A stretch of DNA of 64,000 nucleotides, from the NCBI RefSeq assembly GCF_020781835.1, contig NZ_JAJGNJ010000003.1, forward strand, positions 186,001 through 250,000, read 5' to 3'. The position numbers were made by a program, and so were the translations under genes. The notes below the pieces were generated by a model. The model saw only the letters and a list, made by a program, of their open reading frames with translations, did no database searches and was not told where the DNA came from. This document shows positions 35,315 through 44,410 of the stretch, piece by piece. The DNA comes from Microbacterium testaceum (lineage in GTDB: Bacteria > Actinomycetota > Actinomycetes > Actinomycetales > Microbacteriaceae). Position 1 is the stretch's first letter. Each line of letters begins with the position of its first letter.

Positions 35315-37165
35315 TCACTCCACGGTCACCGACTTCGCGAGGTTGCGGGGCTGGTCGACGTCGAGGCCCTTCGCCTCGGCGAGCCCCATCGCGAAGATGT
35401 GCAGGGGCACGACGGCCAGGAGCGGCTCGAACAGCGGGGCGGCGAGCGGGATGCGCAGCACCTCGTCGGCGGCCGGGAGCACGGCGACGTCGCCCTCCTC
35501 GGCGATCGCGATCACCCGAGCGCCGCGGGCGCGGATCTCCTCGATGTTCGACACGACCTTCTTGTGCATCTCGCCGGCGCCGCGCGGCGACGGGACGACG
35601 ACGAAGACGGGCTGGCCGGGCTCGATCAGGGCGATGGGACCGTGCTTGAGCTCGCCCGCGGCGAAGCCCTCGGCGTGGATGTACGCGAGCTCCTTGAGCT
35701 TGAGGGCCCCCTCGAGCGCGATCGGGTAGCCGACGTTACGGCCGAGGAACAGCACCGATCGCGTGTCGGCCATCCAGTGCGCGAGCTGCTCGATGCGGCT
35801 CTGCTCGGTCTCCAGCACGCGTGCGATCTTGCCGGGGATGGCCTCGAGCTCGGTCACGGCCTCGACGGCGACGACGGGGTCGACCGCCCCGCGCACCCGC
35901 CCCACGTGCAGAGCGAGCAGGTAGAGCGCGGTGATCTGGCCGACGAACGCCTTCGTCGAGGCGACGGCGACCTCGGGGCCGGCGTGCGTGTAGACGATGG
36001 CATCCGACTCGCGCGGGATGGTCGCGCCCTGGGTGTTGCAGATCGACAGTGTCTTGGCGCCGCGCGATCGTGCGTACTTCACGGCCATGAGCGTGTCCAT
36101 CGTCTCGCCGGACTGGCTGATCGAGACCACGAGCGTGCGGGGCGACAGCACCGGGTCGCGGTAACGGAACTCGTGCGCGAGCTCGACGTCGACGGGGACC
36201 CGCGTCCACGTCTCGAGCGCGTACTTGCCCACCATGCCCGCGTACGCGGCGGTGCCGCAGGCGATGACGAGGATGCGGTCGATGTCGGCGAGGAAGTCGT
36301 CCATGCCGTCCAGCTCGGGGATCTCCACCCGGCCCTCGTGAATGCGGCCGCGGAGCGTGTTGGCGACGGCCTCGGGCTCCTCCGAGACCTCCTTGGCCAT
36401 GAACGACGACCACCCGCCCTTCTCGGCGGCCGACGCATCCCACGTGACCTCGAAGGCCTCGACCTCGACCGGCGCGCCGGAGAAGTCGGTCACCTCCACG
36501 CCCTCGGGCGTGATGGCGACGATCTCGTCCTGACCGATCGCGAGAGCCTTGCGCGTGTGCTCGACGAAGGCGGCGACGTCGGAGCCGAGGAAGTTCTCGC
36601 CCTCGCCGAGGCCGATGACCAGCGGCGAGTTGCGGCGGGCACCCACGACGAGGCCCGGGTGGTCCTTGTGCATCGCGAGCAGTGTGTAGGCGCCCTCGAG
36701 GCGCGACACGACGGCACGGAAGGCCGACACCAGGTCGCGGGTGCGGGCGTACTCCCGACCGATCATCGCGGCGGCGACCTCGGTGTCGGTCTCGCTGCGG
36801 AAGGTCACGCCCTCGCCGACCAGCTCGCTCTTGAGCTCGGCGAAGTTCTCGATGATGCCGTTGTGGATGACGGCGAGCTTGTCGTCGTCGGCCAGGTGCG
36901 GGTGCGCGTTGGCGTCGGTGGGGCCGCCGTGGGTCGCCCAGCGCGTGTGCCCGATTCCCGTGGTGCCGTCGTTCAGCGGTGTGGATGCCAGATCTTCACG
37001 CAGCACGGCGAGCTTGCCGGCGCGCTTGCGCATGCCGAGGCCCCCGTCGCCGTCGATCACGGCGATGCCGGCGGAGTCGTACCCCCGGTATTCGAGCCGC
37101 GACAGGCCCGACAAGAGGATGTCCTGGCTCTGCCGAGGACCCACGTATCCGATGATTCCGCACAT
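35315..37165 (-). CDS. glmS: Glutamine-fructose-6-phosphate aminotransferase (isomerising)
   Basis: The 616-residue enzyme makes glucosamine-6-phosphate for the cell wall. Cys2 (MCGIIGYVG) is the glutaminase nucleophile, and GHTRWATHGGP and HNGIIENF complete that domain. Two SIS domains follow, with SQSGETMDTL, and the protein ends in AKSVTVE, the family's C-terminus. A TAGACT box is 8 nt upstream of ATG 37165, overlapping a GGAGG-like site, so the leader is absent or very short. No glmS ribozyme is seen. Confidence 0.98.
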   Translation of the reverse strand: MCGIIGYVGPRQSQDILLSGLSRLEYRGYDSAGIAVIDGDGGLGMRKRAGKLAVLREDLASTPLNDGTTGIGHTRWATHGGPTDANAHPHLADDDKLAVIHNGIIENFAELKSELVGEGVTFRSETDTEVAAAMIGREYARTRDLVSAFRAVVSRLEGAYTLLAMHKDHPGLVVGARRNSPLVIGLGEGENFLGSDVAAFVEHTRKALAIGQDEIVAITPEGVEVTDFSGAPVEVEAFEVTWDASAAEKGGWSSFMAKEVSEEPEAVANTLRGRIHEGRVEIPELDGMDDFLADIDRILVIACGTAAYAGMVGKYALETWTRVPVDVELAHEFRYRDPVLSPRTLVVSISQSGETMDTLMAVKYARSRGAKTLSICNTQGATIPRESDAIVYTHAGPEVAVASTKAFVGQITALYLLALHVGRVRGAVDPVVAVEAVTELEAIPGKIARVLETEQSRIEQLAHWMADTRSVLFLGRNVGYPIALEGALKLKELAYIHAEGFAAGELKHGPIALIEPGQPVFVVVPSPRGAGEMHKKVVSNIEEIRARGARVIAIAEEGDVAVLPAADEVLRIPLAAPLFEPLLAVVPLHIFAMGLAEAKGLDVDQPRNLAKSVTVE

Positions 37166-37219
37166 AGCCTCCGAGTCTACGGGGCCGTGCCTGGGGAATC
37201 CCGGCGGGGCCCGCGCAGG

Positions 37220-38173
37220 TCAGAGCTTGCGCAGGAGCACCGATTCGACGGTGTGATCCGCGCCCTTCTGCAGCACGAGCTTGGCCCGGTGCCGCGTCGG
37301 CAGCACGTTCTCCTCGAGGTTGGGCAGGTTGATGTCGCGCCAGAACCCGAGCGCGCGCTCCACCGCTTCCTCGTCGCTGATGTCGGCGAAGACGCGGAAG
37401 AACGATGTCGGGTTGGTGAAGGCGTTGTCGCGCAGCGCGAGGAAGCGATCGACGTACCAGCGCTCGATGTGCGCGGCGTCGGCGTCGACGTAGATGGAGA
37501 AGTCGAACAGGTCGCTCACGGCGACGTCGTTGGGCGTGGGCGGCGGCTGCAGCACGTTGAGCCCCTCGACGATCACGACGTCCGGCCGGTGCACGGTGAC
37601 GTGGGCGTCGGGCATGATGTCGTAGCGCACGTGCGAGTAGAACGGGGCGCGCACCTCTTCGGCGCCCGACTTCACCTCGCTGAGGAACTCCACGAGCGCC
37701 CGCCGATCGTAGGACTCGGGGAAACCCTTGCGATCCATGAGTCCCCGCCGCTCCAGCTCGGCGTTCGGGTAGAGGAACCCGTCGGTGGTCACCAGCTCCA
37801 CGCGCGGGGTGTCGGGCCAGCGGCTCATCAGCTCGCGCAGCAGGCGCGCGATCGTCGATTTGCCGACCGCGACGGATCCGGCGACCCCGATGACGAACGG
37901 GGTCGTGGCATCCGGTTCGCCCAGGAACTCGCTCGTGTCGGCGCCGAGGCGGCGCGTGGCGCGGGCATAGAGGCTGAGCAGCCGGCTGAGCGGCAGGTAG
38001 ACCTCGGCCACCTCGCGCACGTCCAGGCGATCGCCGATGCCGCGCAGCTGCACGACCTCGGTCTCGGTGAGAGGCTGCTCGATGCCGCCGGCCAGGCGGG
38101 CCCACTCGGCGCGATCGATCTGGCGGTACGGACTCAGCGACGGCGCGGGTGCGGCGGTCTCGGCAGCGGACAC
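37220..38173 (-). CDS. coaA: Pantothenate kinase type I
   Basis: The 317-residue P-loop kinase phosphorylates pantothenate, the first step of CoA synthesis. [17 protein letters not shown] is the P-loop; [17 protein letters not shown] and the late [20 protein letters not shown] are CoaA signatures. GTG 38173 has TAGCAT (38180-38185) 6 nt upstream. The promoter is back-to-back with that of ppx/gppA within a 39-nt gap. Confidence 0.97.
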   Translation of the reverse strand: MSAAETAAPAPSLSPYRQIDRAEWARLAGGIEQPLTETEVVQLRGIGDRLDVREVAEVYLPLSRLLSLYARATRRLGADTSEFLGEPDATTPFVIGVAGSVAVGKSTIARLLRELMSRWPDTPRVELVTTDGFLYPNAELERRGLMDRKGFPESYDRRALVEFLSEVKSGAEEVRAPFYSHVRYDIMPDAHVTVHRPDVVIVEGLNVLQPPPTPNDVAVSDLFDFSIYVDADAAHIERWYVDRFLALRDNAFTNPTSFFRVFADISDEEAVERALGFWRDINLPNLEENVLPTRHRAKLVLQKGADHTVESVLLRKL

Positions 38174-38179
38174 CCGCTC

Positions 38180-38206
38180 ATGCTACCCGCGGGCCGGCAC
38201 TACGCT
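38180..38206. promoter_or_regulatory. Back-to-back leaderless promoters of coaA and ppx/gppA
   Basis: The coaA -10 (TAGCAT, complement of 38180-38185) and the ppx/gppA -10 (TACGCT, 38201-38206) are 15 nt apart, each 6 nt from its GTG start. Their upstream elements must overlap the opposite -10 and coding start. Confidence 0.6.
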
Positions 38207-38212
38207 CGGAGC

Positions 38213-39142
38213 GTGCGACTCGGGGTACTCGACATCGGTTCCAACACCGTCCACCTGCTGGTCGCGAACGCGCGCGCCGGCGGCCGACCGACAGCGACGA
38301 CGTCGCATCGCTCGGTGCTGCGTCTCATGCGCTACCTGCAACCGGACGGTGCGATATCGGACGAGGGCGTCCGGGGACTGGTGGATGCCGTGACCCAGGC
38401 GCGCGAGAAGGCGCGCGCCGAGGGCGTCGACGAACTGCTCGCGACCGCGACCTCCGCGGTCCGCGAGGCCACCAACGGCGAGGAGGTCATCTCCCGGATC
38501 GAAGAGGTGCTGGGCCAGCCCCTGCAGGTGCTCGGCGGCGAGACCGAGGCCCGCTTCACGTTCCTCGCCGTGCGGCGGTGGTTCGGGTGGTCGGCGGGCC
38601 AGATCCTGCTGTTCGACATCGGCGGCGGGTCGCTCGAGATCGCCGGCGGCGCCGACGAACTGCCGGAGCTGGCCGAATCCGTGCCGCTGGGCGCCGGGCG
38701 CTCCACCGTTCGGTTCCTCCCCCACGACCCGCCGAGCCAGGACGAGATCGAGGCGCTGCGCCGGCACGCGACGTCCGTCCTCGCGCCCGTCGCGGAGCGT
38801 TTCGCCGCCCTCCCGCGACCCGATCATGTCATCGGCTCGTCGAAGGCCATCCGCTCGCTCGCGAAGCTCGCCGGGTACCCGGTGCCGGGATGGTCGGGCA
38901 TCGAGCGGATGGTGCTGCCACGCCGAGAGCTGAAGGACTGGATCCCCCGCCTCGCCCGCATCCCGGCGGATGCGCGCGAGGCGCTGCCCGGGATCACCGC
39001 GGACCGGACGTTCCAGATCGTCGCAGCGGCGATCGTCGTCGAGCGCGCCATGAAGGCGATGGACGTCGACGAGCTCGAGGTCTCGCCCTGGGCTCTGCGC
39101 GAGGGCGTGCTGCTGCGCTACATCGAGTCGCTGGAGTACTGA
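38213..39142 (+). CDS. Ppx/GppA family exopolyphosphatase/phosphatase
   Basis: The 309-residue ASKHA-fold protein has LGVLDIGSNTVHLLV and FDIGGGSLEIAGG, the two phosphate-binding loops of Ppx/GppA enzymes. They degrade polyphosphate or pppGpp. It is a short form without the C-terminal HD domain. GTG 38213 is 6 nt after TACGCT (38201-38206), so it is probably leaderless. A palindromic element starts 5 nt after its stop. Confidence 0.92.
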   Translation: MRLGVLDIGSNTVHLLVANARAGGRPTATTSHRSVLRLMRYLQPDGAISDEGVRGLVDAVTQAREKARAEGVDELLATATSAVREATNGEEVISRIEEVLGQPLQVLGGETEARFTFLAVRRWFGWSAGQILLFDIGGGSLEIAGGADELPELAESVPLGAGRSTVRFLPHDPPSQDEIEALRRHATSVLAPVAERFAALPRPDHVIGSSKAIRSLAKLAGYPVPGWSGIERMVLPRRELKDWIPRLARIPADAREALPGITADRTFQIVAAAIVVERAMKAMDVDELEVSPWALREGVLLRYIESLEY

Positions 39143-39146
39143 AACA

Positions 39147-39206
39147 GCGAGTGTCCCAGACACGCCGTCGATGCCCGGAGGCGAGCGGCGTGTCCGGGAC
39201 ACTCGC
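39147..39206. repeat. Dispersed palindromic element, copy 2 (21-bp arms, 18-nt loop)
   Basis: Arms 39147-39167 and 39186-39206 match at 20 of 21 positions around an 18-nt loop. The arm core GAGTGTCCCAGACACGCCG differs from copy 1 (4754-4809) by one base, and the loop length is identical although loop sequences differ. Like copy 1, it lies between convergent genes. Confidence 0.9.
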
Positions 39207-39236
39207 GTGGCGTGAAGCGGAGTAAGGAGCCCCGCG

Positions 39237-40592
39237 TCAGAGGGCGAGGCGCTCCCGCACGACCTCGGACAGGCGCTCGGCGTGCGCGCGGGCGACGTCC
39301 TCGGACGCGGCTTCGACCATGACGCGCACGAGCGGCTCCGTGCCCGACGCGCGCAGCAGCACACGACCCGAATCGCCGAGGTCGGTCTCGGCGGCTCGGA
39401 CGGCTTCCTGCACGCCCTCGTCGGACACGCGCTCCCGGTCGACGCCACGGACATTGACCAGGACCTGGGGGTACACCGTCATGATCGACGCGAGCTCGGC
39501 CATCGTCTTGTTCTGCCGCGCCATCTCGGCAGCGATGTGCAGGCCCGTGAGCAGGCCGTCGCCGGTGGTGGCGAACTCGCTCATGATGACGTGGCCGGAC
39601 TGCTCACCGCCGAGGGAGTATCCGCCCTCGTTCATCGCCTCGAGCACGTAGCGATCGCCGACGGCCGTCTGCCTGACGTGGATGCCGTGCGCGGCCATCG
39701 CGCGATGCAGACCCAGATTGCTCATGACCGTCGCGACGAGGGTGTCGTGCGCGAGGGCGCCGCGTTCCTTCATCGCCACGGCGAGGATCGCCATGATCTG
39801 GTCGCCGTCGACGACGTTGCCCTGCGCGTCCACGGCGAGGCACCGGTCGGCGTCCCCGTCGTGCGCGATGCCGACGTCGGCGCCGAGGCGCACCACGGCC
39901 TCGGAGAGGACGTCCAGGTGGGTCGATCCCACGCCGTCGTTGATGTTCAGACCGTCGGGGTCGGCACCGATCACCGTCACGGTCGCGCCGGCGTCGCGGA
40001 AGGTCTCGGGCGAGACTCCGGCCGCTGCGCCGTGGGCGCAGTCCAGGACGACGTGGATGCCATCCAGCCGGTGCGGCAGCGAACCGAGAAGGTGCACCAC
40101 GTACCGGTCCTCGGCGTCGGCGAAGCGACGGATGCGGCCGACACCCGCGCCCGTGGGCTGCAGTCGATCCCCCTCGAGGGCGCGCTCGATGCGCTCCTCG
40201 ACGATGTCGGGCAGCTTCGTCCCGCCGCGGGCGAAGATCTTGATGCCGTTGTCGGGGGCGGGGTTGTGGGAGGCCGAGACCATCACGCCGAAGTCGGCGT
40301 CGCGATCGGCGACCAGGAACGCGGTGGCCGGGGTGGGGATCACACCCGCGTCGAGCACGTCCACACCCGACGAGGCGAGGCCCGCCGCGACCGCGGCCGA
40401 GAGGAACTCTCCCGAGACCCGCGGGTCGCGCGCGATGACGGCGGTGAGGCGTCGGCCTTCGGCCTTGCGCGCCTCCGCCGAACGGCCCTGGCCCAGGACG
40501 ACCGCGGTCGCCTGGGCCAGGTGCAGCGCGAGTTCGGCGGTGAGGAGGCCGTTGGCCAGCCCCCGCACCCCGTCCGTGCCGAAAAGAGGCAT
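39237..40592 (-). CDS. glmM: Phosphoglucosamine mutase
   Basis: The 451-residue enzyme turns glucosamine-6-phosphate into glucosamine-1-phosphate. It has LFGTDGVRG at the N-terminus, the phosphoserine loop VSASHNP (around residue 106), the metal site DGDADR, and the C-terminal [14 protein letters not shown]. It follows rpsI by 14 nt, giving an rplM-rpsI-glmM operon. Confidence 0.98.
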   Translation of the reverse strand: MPLFGTDGVRGLANGLLTAELALHLAQATAVVLGQGRSAEARKAEGRRLTAVIARDPRVSGEFLSAAVAAGLASSGVDVLDAGVIPTPATAFLVADRDADFGVMVSASHNPAPDNGIKIFARGGTKLPDIVEERIERALEGDRLQPTGAGVGRIRRFADAEDRYVVHLLGSLPHRLDGIHVVLDCAHGAAAGVSPETFRDAGATVTVIGADPDGLNINDGVGSTHLDVLSEAVVRLGADVGIAHDGDADRCLAVDAQGNVVDGDQIMAILAVAMKERGALAHDTLVATVMSNLGLHRAMAAHGIHVRQTAVGDRYVLEAMNEGGYSLGGEQSGHVIMSEFATTGDGLLTGLHIAAEMARQNKTMAELASIMTVYPQVLVNVRGVDRERVSDEGVQEAVRAAETDLGDSGRVLLRASGTEPLVRVMVEAASEDVARAHAERLSEVVRERLAL

Positions 40593-40606
40593 CCGGAGCG
40601 TCGAAC

Positions 40607-41077
40607 TCAGCGCTTGGAGTACTGAGGCGCCTTGCGGGCCTTCTTGAGACCGGCCTTCTTGCGCTCCTTCACGCGCGCGTCGCGCGAGAGGAAGCCGGCC
40701 TTCTTCAGACCCGGACGGTTGTTCTCGGCGTCGATCTCGTTGAGCGCACGGGCGATGCCCAGGCGCAGCGCGCCGGCCTGACCCGAGGGGCCGCCGCCGG
40801 AGATGCGCGCGATGACGTCGTAGGCGCCGGCGAGCTCGAGGACCGTGAACGGGTCGTTGATGAGCTGCTGGTGGAGCTTGTTGGGGAAGTAGTCCTCGAT
40901 CGTGCGGCCGTTGACCGTGATCGTGCCGGAGCCGGGGACCAGACGCACGCGGGCGATGGCCTGCTTGCGACGGCCGACGGCTGCGCCGGGGACCGAGAGA
41001 ACGGGACGCTCGGTCGCGACGACGGACTGCTCGGCCGGCGTCTCGGTGCTGTAGTTGGTGGGGTCGATGTTCGACAC
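40607..41077 (-). CDS. rpsI: 30S ribosomal protein S9
   Basis: The 156-residue protein ends in the invariant [12 protein letters not shown] tail that reaches the ribosomal P site, and has the [15 protein letters not shown] start of the S9 fold. About 30 extra N-terminal residues precede the fold, common in actinobacteria. It is second in rplM-rpsI-glmM. Confidence 0.98.
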   Translation of the reverse strand: MSNIDPTNYSTETPAEQSVVATERPVLSVPGAAVGRRKQAIARVRLVPGSGTITVNGRTIEDYFPNKLHQQLINDPFTVLELAGAYDVIARISGGGPSGQAGALRLGIARALNEIDAENNRPGLKKAGFLSRDARVKERKKAGLKKARKAPQYSKR

Positions 41078-41101
41078 TGTTTCGTCCTTATCCGGCGGCG
41101 C

Positions 41102-41548
41102 TTACTGGGCGACCTGGTCGAAGGTGTACGCGGTGGGCTGCTGGGCACCGTGGGGGTGCTCGGCGCCGCGGTAGACCTTGAGCTTCTTGAGCTGCGCCGC
41201 GCCGAGGCTGTTCTTGGGCAGCATGCCGCGGACGGCCTTCTCGACCGCGCGGACGGGGTTCTTCTCGAGGAGTTCCTCGTAGCTGACGGCCTTGAGGCCG
41301 CCCGGGTAACCCGAGTGGCGGTAGGCCATCTTCTTCTGGAGCTTCTGGCCCGTGAGCGCGACCTTGTCGGCGTTGATCACGATGACGAAGTCGCCCGAGT
41401 CGATGTGGTTGGCGAAGGTCGCCTTGTGCTTGCCGCGGAGGAGGGCCGCCGCGTGCGAGGCCAGACGGCCGAGGACGACGTCGGTGGCGTCGATAACGAC
41501 CCACTCGCGCGTGACCTCAGCGGCCTTGGGGGTGAAAGTGCGCGTCAC
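41102..41548 (-). CDS. rplM: 50S ribosomal protein L13
   Basis: The 148-residue protein has the L13 blocks [16 protein letters not shown], the [12 protein letters not shown] strand and the MLPKN loop. The start is GTG 41548 (TRTFTPK...); the open frame runs about 46 codons further upstream but that part is not L13-like. Likely first gene of the ribosomal operon, with its promoter in the 188-nt gap before the CPBP gene. Confidence 0.97.
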   Translation of the reverse strand: MTRTFTPKAAEVTREWVVIDATDVVLGRLASHAAALLRGKHKATFANHIDSGDFVIVINADKVALTGQKLQKKMAYRHSGYPGGLKAVSYEELLEKNPVRAVEKAVRGMLPKNSLGAAQLKKLKVYRGAEHPHGAQQPTAYTFDQVAQ

Positions 41549-41736
41549 AGTAGTGCTGCTTTCTTGATCGAACGGAGGAGTTCGTGAATCCCGCTCCGGT
41601 GGTCGGTTCTCCGGTCGATGACCGGGCAACTGGGCCGGTGGAGGGCTCACGTTCGGGTCACCCGCTCGCAGTGAGGCGGGCACCAAAGAGTTAGCTTACG
41701 GCATCCGGATGCCACGACCAAACGCGCACGCCCGGG

Positions 41737-42480
41737 TCACACCACGACGGAGGCCGCCACCACCACCGCGACCCCCGTGAGGTTGTAGACGGCGTGCAGC
41801 AGGACCGCGGGCCAGAGCCGCCCGGTCGTGAGAACGCACGTCGCCGCGACAGCACCCACCAGCGCGAGAGACGCCGAGCCCGCGGTGGTCACGGGCGCGA
41901 CCAGCGCATGCGCGGCGACGAACAGCACCGATGAGACCACGAGCGAAGAGAGGGATGCCGCCGCACGGCCACTGACCCGACGGACCACCGTGTACACGGC
42001 CACGAGCAGCACACCGCGGAAGTACAGCTCCTCGACGGCGGGCGCCGCGATCGTGGCGGCCACCGCCTCGACGAGGAAGGGCACCGAAGAGGGCGCGACC
42101 GGAGAGGGCCATACCGACTCCCCCGCCGCGGTGGCCAGCGCACCCTGCACAAGACGCAGCGCGATCCCCCACACGAGGCCGATCACCGGATCGACCCAGC
42201 GGAACCGGAGGAGGCCCCGCGGGCGCGAACGGCCGAAGGCCCATGCGGCGGGAGCGACGAAGGCCGCCCACAGCACCGCCTGGCACGCGAGGCCCGCCGC
42301 GGCCGGCGGAAGGAGGATCGCCCCGAGGCGGGCGGCGAGCACACCGATTCCGAGCGAGAGGATCGACCAGCCGAAGACCTCGAGGTTCCAGCGCACGACG
42401 GTGGACCCGCCCTCCCTCCACCCGCGGGGGCGTCGGCGAGAGCGAGCGAGCGAGGGGATCGCATCGATCGGCTCGGGCAT
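41737..42480 (-). CDS. CPBP family intramembrane metalloprotease-like protein
   Basis: The 247-residue protein has about seven to eight hydrophobic helices. It shows the CPBP (Abi/CAAX protease-like) motifs: EELYFRG (Glu150, Glu151, Arg155) and a downstream His (His191 in FVAAHAL). Members process or modify membrane-bound prenylated or peptide substrates; this one's target is unknown. ATG 42480 has TACGGT at 42487-42492 exactly 6 nt upstream, which fixes the start over a more distal ATG. Confidence 0.85.
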   Translation of the reverse strand: MPEPIDAIPSLARSRRRPRGWREGGSTVVRWNLEVFGWSILSLGIGVLAARLGAILLPPAAAGLACQAVLWAAFVAPAAWAFGRSRPRGLLRFRWVDPVIGLVWGIALRLVQGALATAAGESVWPSPVAPSSVPFLVEAVAATIAAPAVEELYFRGVLLVAVYTVVRRVSGRAAASLSSLVVSSVLFVAAHALVAPVTTAGSASLALVGAVAATCVLTTGRLWPAVLLHAVYNLTGVAVVVAASVVV

Positions 42481-42593
42481 GCTCTGACCGTAGGGCCCGG
42501 CCGACGCACCACGCGCCGTGCCGTGGACGACGCGCGGCCGGGTCACATCGCCCTCCACCCGACAGGACACAGTCGTTCACCCGCTCGTGACGA

Positions 42594-42620
42594 CGCCCCC
42601 GGCACGGGATGCCGGGGGCG
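42594..42620. terminator. Hairpin terminator beyond the chloroperoxidase-like hydrolase gene
   Basis: A perfect 11-bp stem (42594-42604 with 42610-42620) with a 5-nt loop lies 54 nt past the stop of the minus-strand hydrolase. No U-run is evident. Confidence 0.55.
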
Positions 42621-42674
42621 GGTGAGGCGTCCTGCGCTGATCGCGGGCGAGATCGAGGACGCCGATCGACGGGA

Positions 42675-43511
42675 TCAGCGCTGCAGGAAGTCCACCAGCA
42701 CGCGGTTGAACTCGTCGGCGTGGCTGACGTTGACGCCGTGCGGCGCGCCGTTGACCACGTGCAACTCACTGCCCGGGATGGCCTCGTGAGTGCGCTTGCC
42801 GGATCCCTCGAAGGGCACCGTCGCATCGCTGTCGCCGTGGATGACGAGGGCCGGAACGGTGACGTTCCTCAGGTCGTCGCGGAAGTCCGTCGTGCCGAAC
42901 GCCTCCATCGCCGTGAGTGCGGCGTGATGGTCCGCCTGGTTCGCCAGACGCTCCGCCTCGGCCTGCTCGGCGGCGGGCACCGCGAGAGCCCCGTCCACGG
43001 AGAAGAAGTCGGTCGTGAACTGGTGGTAGAACGCCTTCTGGTCGCCTTTCAGGCCCTTTTCCATCTCGTCGGCGGTCGCCTGGTCCAGCGGGCCTTCGGG
43101 ATTGTCCTCGGTGTGGGCGAGGTACGGCGGGACGGCCGCCGCGAAGACGACGCTGTGGACGCGACCGGCTCCGTGGCGCGTGAGGTAGCGCGCGACCTCG
43201 CCCCCGCCCATCGAGAAGCCCACGAGCGTGGCATCCCGCAGGTCGAGCGCCTCCAGCACGGCGTGCAGGTCGTCGGCGAAGGTGTCGTAGTCGTAGCCGG
43301 AACGCGGCTTGTCGCTGCGGCCGAATCCGCGCCGGTCATAGGTCACGACGCGGTAGCCGGCTCCCTGGAGGGCCGGTACCTGGTGGGCCCACGACTCTCC
43401 CGAGAGGGGCCAGCCATGAATGAGGACGACGGGGCGACCGGCCCCGCCGGTGTCGTCGACGTGAAGGTCGACGTCGGTCAGCAGTCCGTGGTGTGCGGTG
43501 ATCTCGCTCAT
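42675..43511 (-). CDS. Alpha/beta hydrolase, non-haem chloroperoxidase/esterase-like
   Basis: The 278-residue protein has the oxyanion motif LIHGWPLSGESW, DRRGFGRSDKP, the nucleophile GFSMGGGEVARYL and the late NGAPHGVNVSHADEFN with the catalytic His. These are typical of cofactor-free chloroperoxidase-like esterases. ATG 43511 is preferred; an in-frame ATG at 43520 adds three residues. A TACTAT -10-like box lies about 60 nt upstream. Confidence 0.88.
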   Translation of the reverse strand: MSEITAHHGLLTDVDLHVDDTGGAGRPVVLIHGWPLSGESWAHQVPALQGAGYRVVTYDRRGFGRSDKPRSGYDYDTFADDLHAVLEALDLRDATLVGFSMGGGEVARYLTRHGAGRVHSVVFAAAVPPYLAHTEDNPEGPLDQATADEMEKGLKGDQKAFYHQFTTDFFSVDGALAVPAAEQAEAERLANQADHHAALTAMEAFGTTDFRDDLRNVTVPALVIHGDSDATVPFEGSGKRTHEAIPGSELHVVNGAPHGVNVSHADEFNRVLVDFLQR

Positions 43512-43659
43512 GCCCGTCATGCTTCGACGCCCACCTGGGCGTCCACCCGCGGTTGACGCGGCGCGCCCGAGTTGATAGTAGGCGCAGACGGGCCTGGCAT
43601 ATCGACCGCTCGCGCGCAACGACTCCGACGCGGCGCCTCGCCGTCGATAGCCTCGCGCC

Positions 43660-44157
43660 ATGGCATCCCTTCGCGCTCTCACCGGCGGGCTCTCGACCCT
43701 CGGACTCTCCCTCGCCCTCACCGCGTGCGTCCCTTCGGTCGGAGCGGGCGGGTCCGACGACCGCGCCTACGAGACCGTGATCGCCGCCGTGATCCGGGCG
43801 GAGTCGGATGCCGGCGGGCGAGCCTTCGACGTGGAGATCGAGGACGGGACGGCCCAGGTGCACGTCGCCGTCGATGGTCGCGATACGGAGGTGGACGTCG
43901 AGCTCGCCGGGCCCACCGTGACGGAGCGGCACGACGACGGCGACCTGGATGCGGACGATCGCACGGCGCTGGATGCAGCATCGACGACGCTGGCCGACGG
44001 GATCCGCATCGCTGCGGCCGCGCACGGTGGCGGCGGGGACGTGTCCGAGGTCGATCTCGCGCGCGGCGACGACGCCGCCTGGCGGGTGGAATTCACGGAC
44101 GGCACGACGATAGCCGTCGCGGTCTCCGACGGCACGGTCGTGCGCGCCGGGGGCTGA
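43660..44157 (+). CDS. Small lipoprotein of unknown function
   Basis: The 165-residue product has a lipobox LTAC (Cys23) after a hydrophobic helix, then a mature domain of about 140 residues rich in Asp, Val and Ala with PepSY-like beta-hairpin spacing (FDVEIEDGTAQVHVAVDG). No family was recognised with certainty. ATG 43660 has TAGCCT at 43648-43653 6 nt upstream (leaderless). It should sit on the outer face of the membrane. Confidence 0.75.
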   Translation: MASLRALTGGLSTLGLSLALTACVPSVGAGGSDDRAYETVIAAVIRAESDAGGRAFDVEIEDGTAQVHVAVDGRDTEVDVELAGPTVTERHDDGDLDADDRTALDAASTTLADGIRIAAAAHGGGGDVSEVDLARGDDAAWRVEFTDGTTIAVAVSDGTVVRAGG

Positions 44158-44168
44158 AGCGGCGCGCG

Positions 44169-44315
44169 TCAGGCGGGCTCGATCAGGCCCGGGGTGCTCG
44201 GCATCCCGAGGTCGAACTGGTGTCCGTTGATGGCGAGGACGTCGCGGTCTCCGTCGGCGAGGAAGCCCGACGGAGAGACGGCGCTCGCGTCGCTGCGGGG
44301 GATCATGCGACCCAT
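44169..44315 (-). CDS. Small ORF encoding a 48-residue protein
   Basis: The frame MGRMIPRSDASAVS...GLIEPA (48 residues) runs from ATG 44315 to TGA 44169. All but two codons (GGT, TCT) end in G or C, the coding signature of this genome. The middle reads FLADGDRDVLAINGHQFDLG. There is no transmembrane segment or signal peptide and no recognised family. No strong ribosome site is visible. It could be a genuine small protein or the conserved remnant of a longer gene. It converges with the lipoprotein gene and lies next to the ohrR promoter. Confidence 0.5.
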   Translation of the reverse strand: MGRMIPRSDASAVSPSGFLADGDRDVLAINGHQFDLGMPSTPGLIEPA

Positions 44316-44346
44316 GGTGAGCGGGAACGCGGATCGAGTGCAGGGG

Positions 44347-44376
44347 TTGACTTCTCCGGCTGGGTGAGATTCTTAT
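44347..44376 (+). promoter_or_regulatory. ohrR promoter
   Basis: TTGACT (44347-44352) and TCTTAT (44371-44376) are separated by 18 nt. The -10 overlaps the left edge of the palindromic operator. Confidence 0.55.
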
Positions 44377-44401
44377 TGTGCACAACTAAGTTGTGTGCAA
44401 T
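44375..44401 (+). promoter_or_regulatory. Palindromic OhrR operator
   Basis: ATTGTGCACAAC (44375-44386) and GTTGTGTGCAAT (44390-44401) form a 12-bp inverted repeat with 10 of 12 matches and a 3-nt spacer. It lies between promoter and start codon of ohrR, where autorepression by a MarR dimer is expected. It stands out as AT-rich in GC-rich DNA. Confidence 0.8.
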
Positions 44402-44410
44402 TCTTTTCTC

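Noticed and set aside
37166..37219. glmS ribozyme
   Set aside because: Only 54 nt separate coaA and glmS, too short for the ribozyme, and its conserved core is absent.
34598..39142. A 1,514-codon open frame on the plus strand covering acpS, alr, glmS and coaA
   Set aside because: It is antisense to well-recognised genes. High GC removes stop codons from shadow frames, and the translation is low-complexity Arg/Asp/Val-rich sequence; only its end (38213-39142) is the real ppx/gppA gene.
44393..44410. Upstream GTG start for ohrR
   Set aside because: It lies inside the palindromic operator and would move the reactive Cys further from the N-terminus than in the family.
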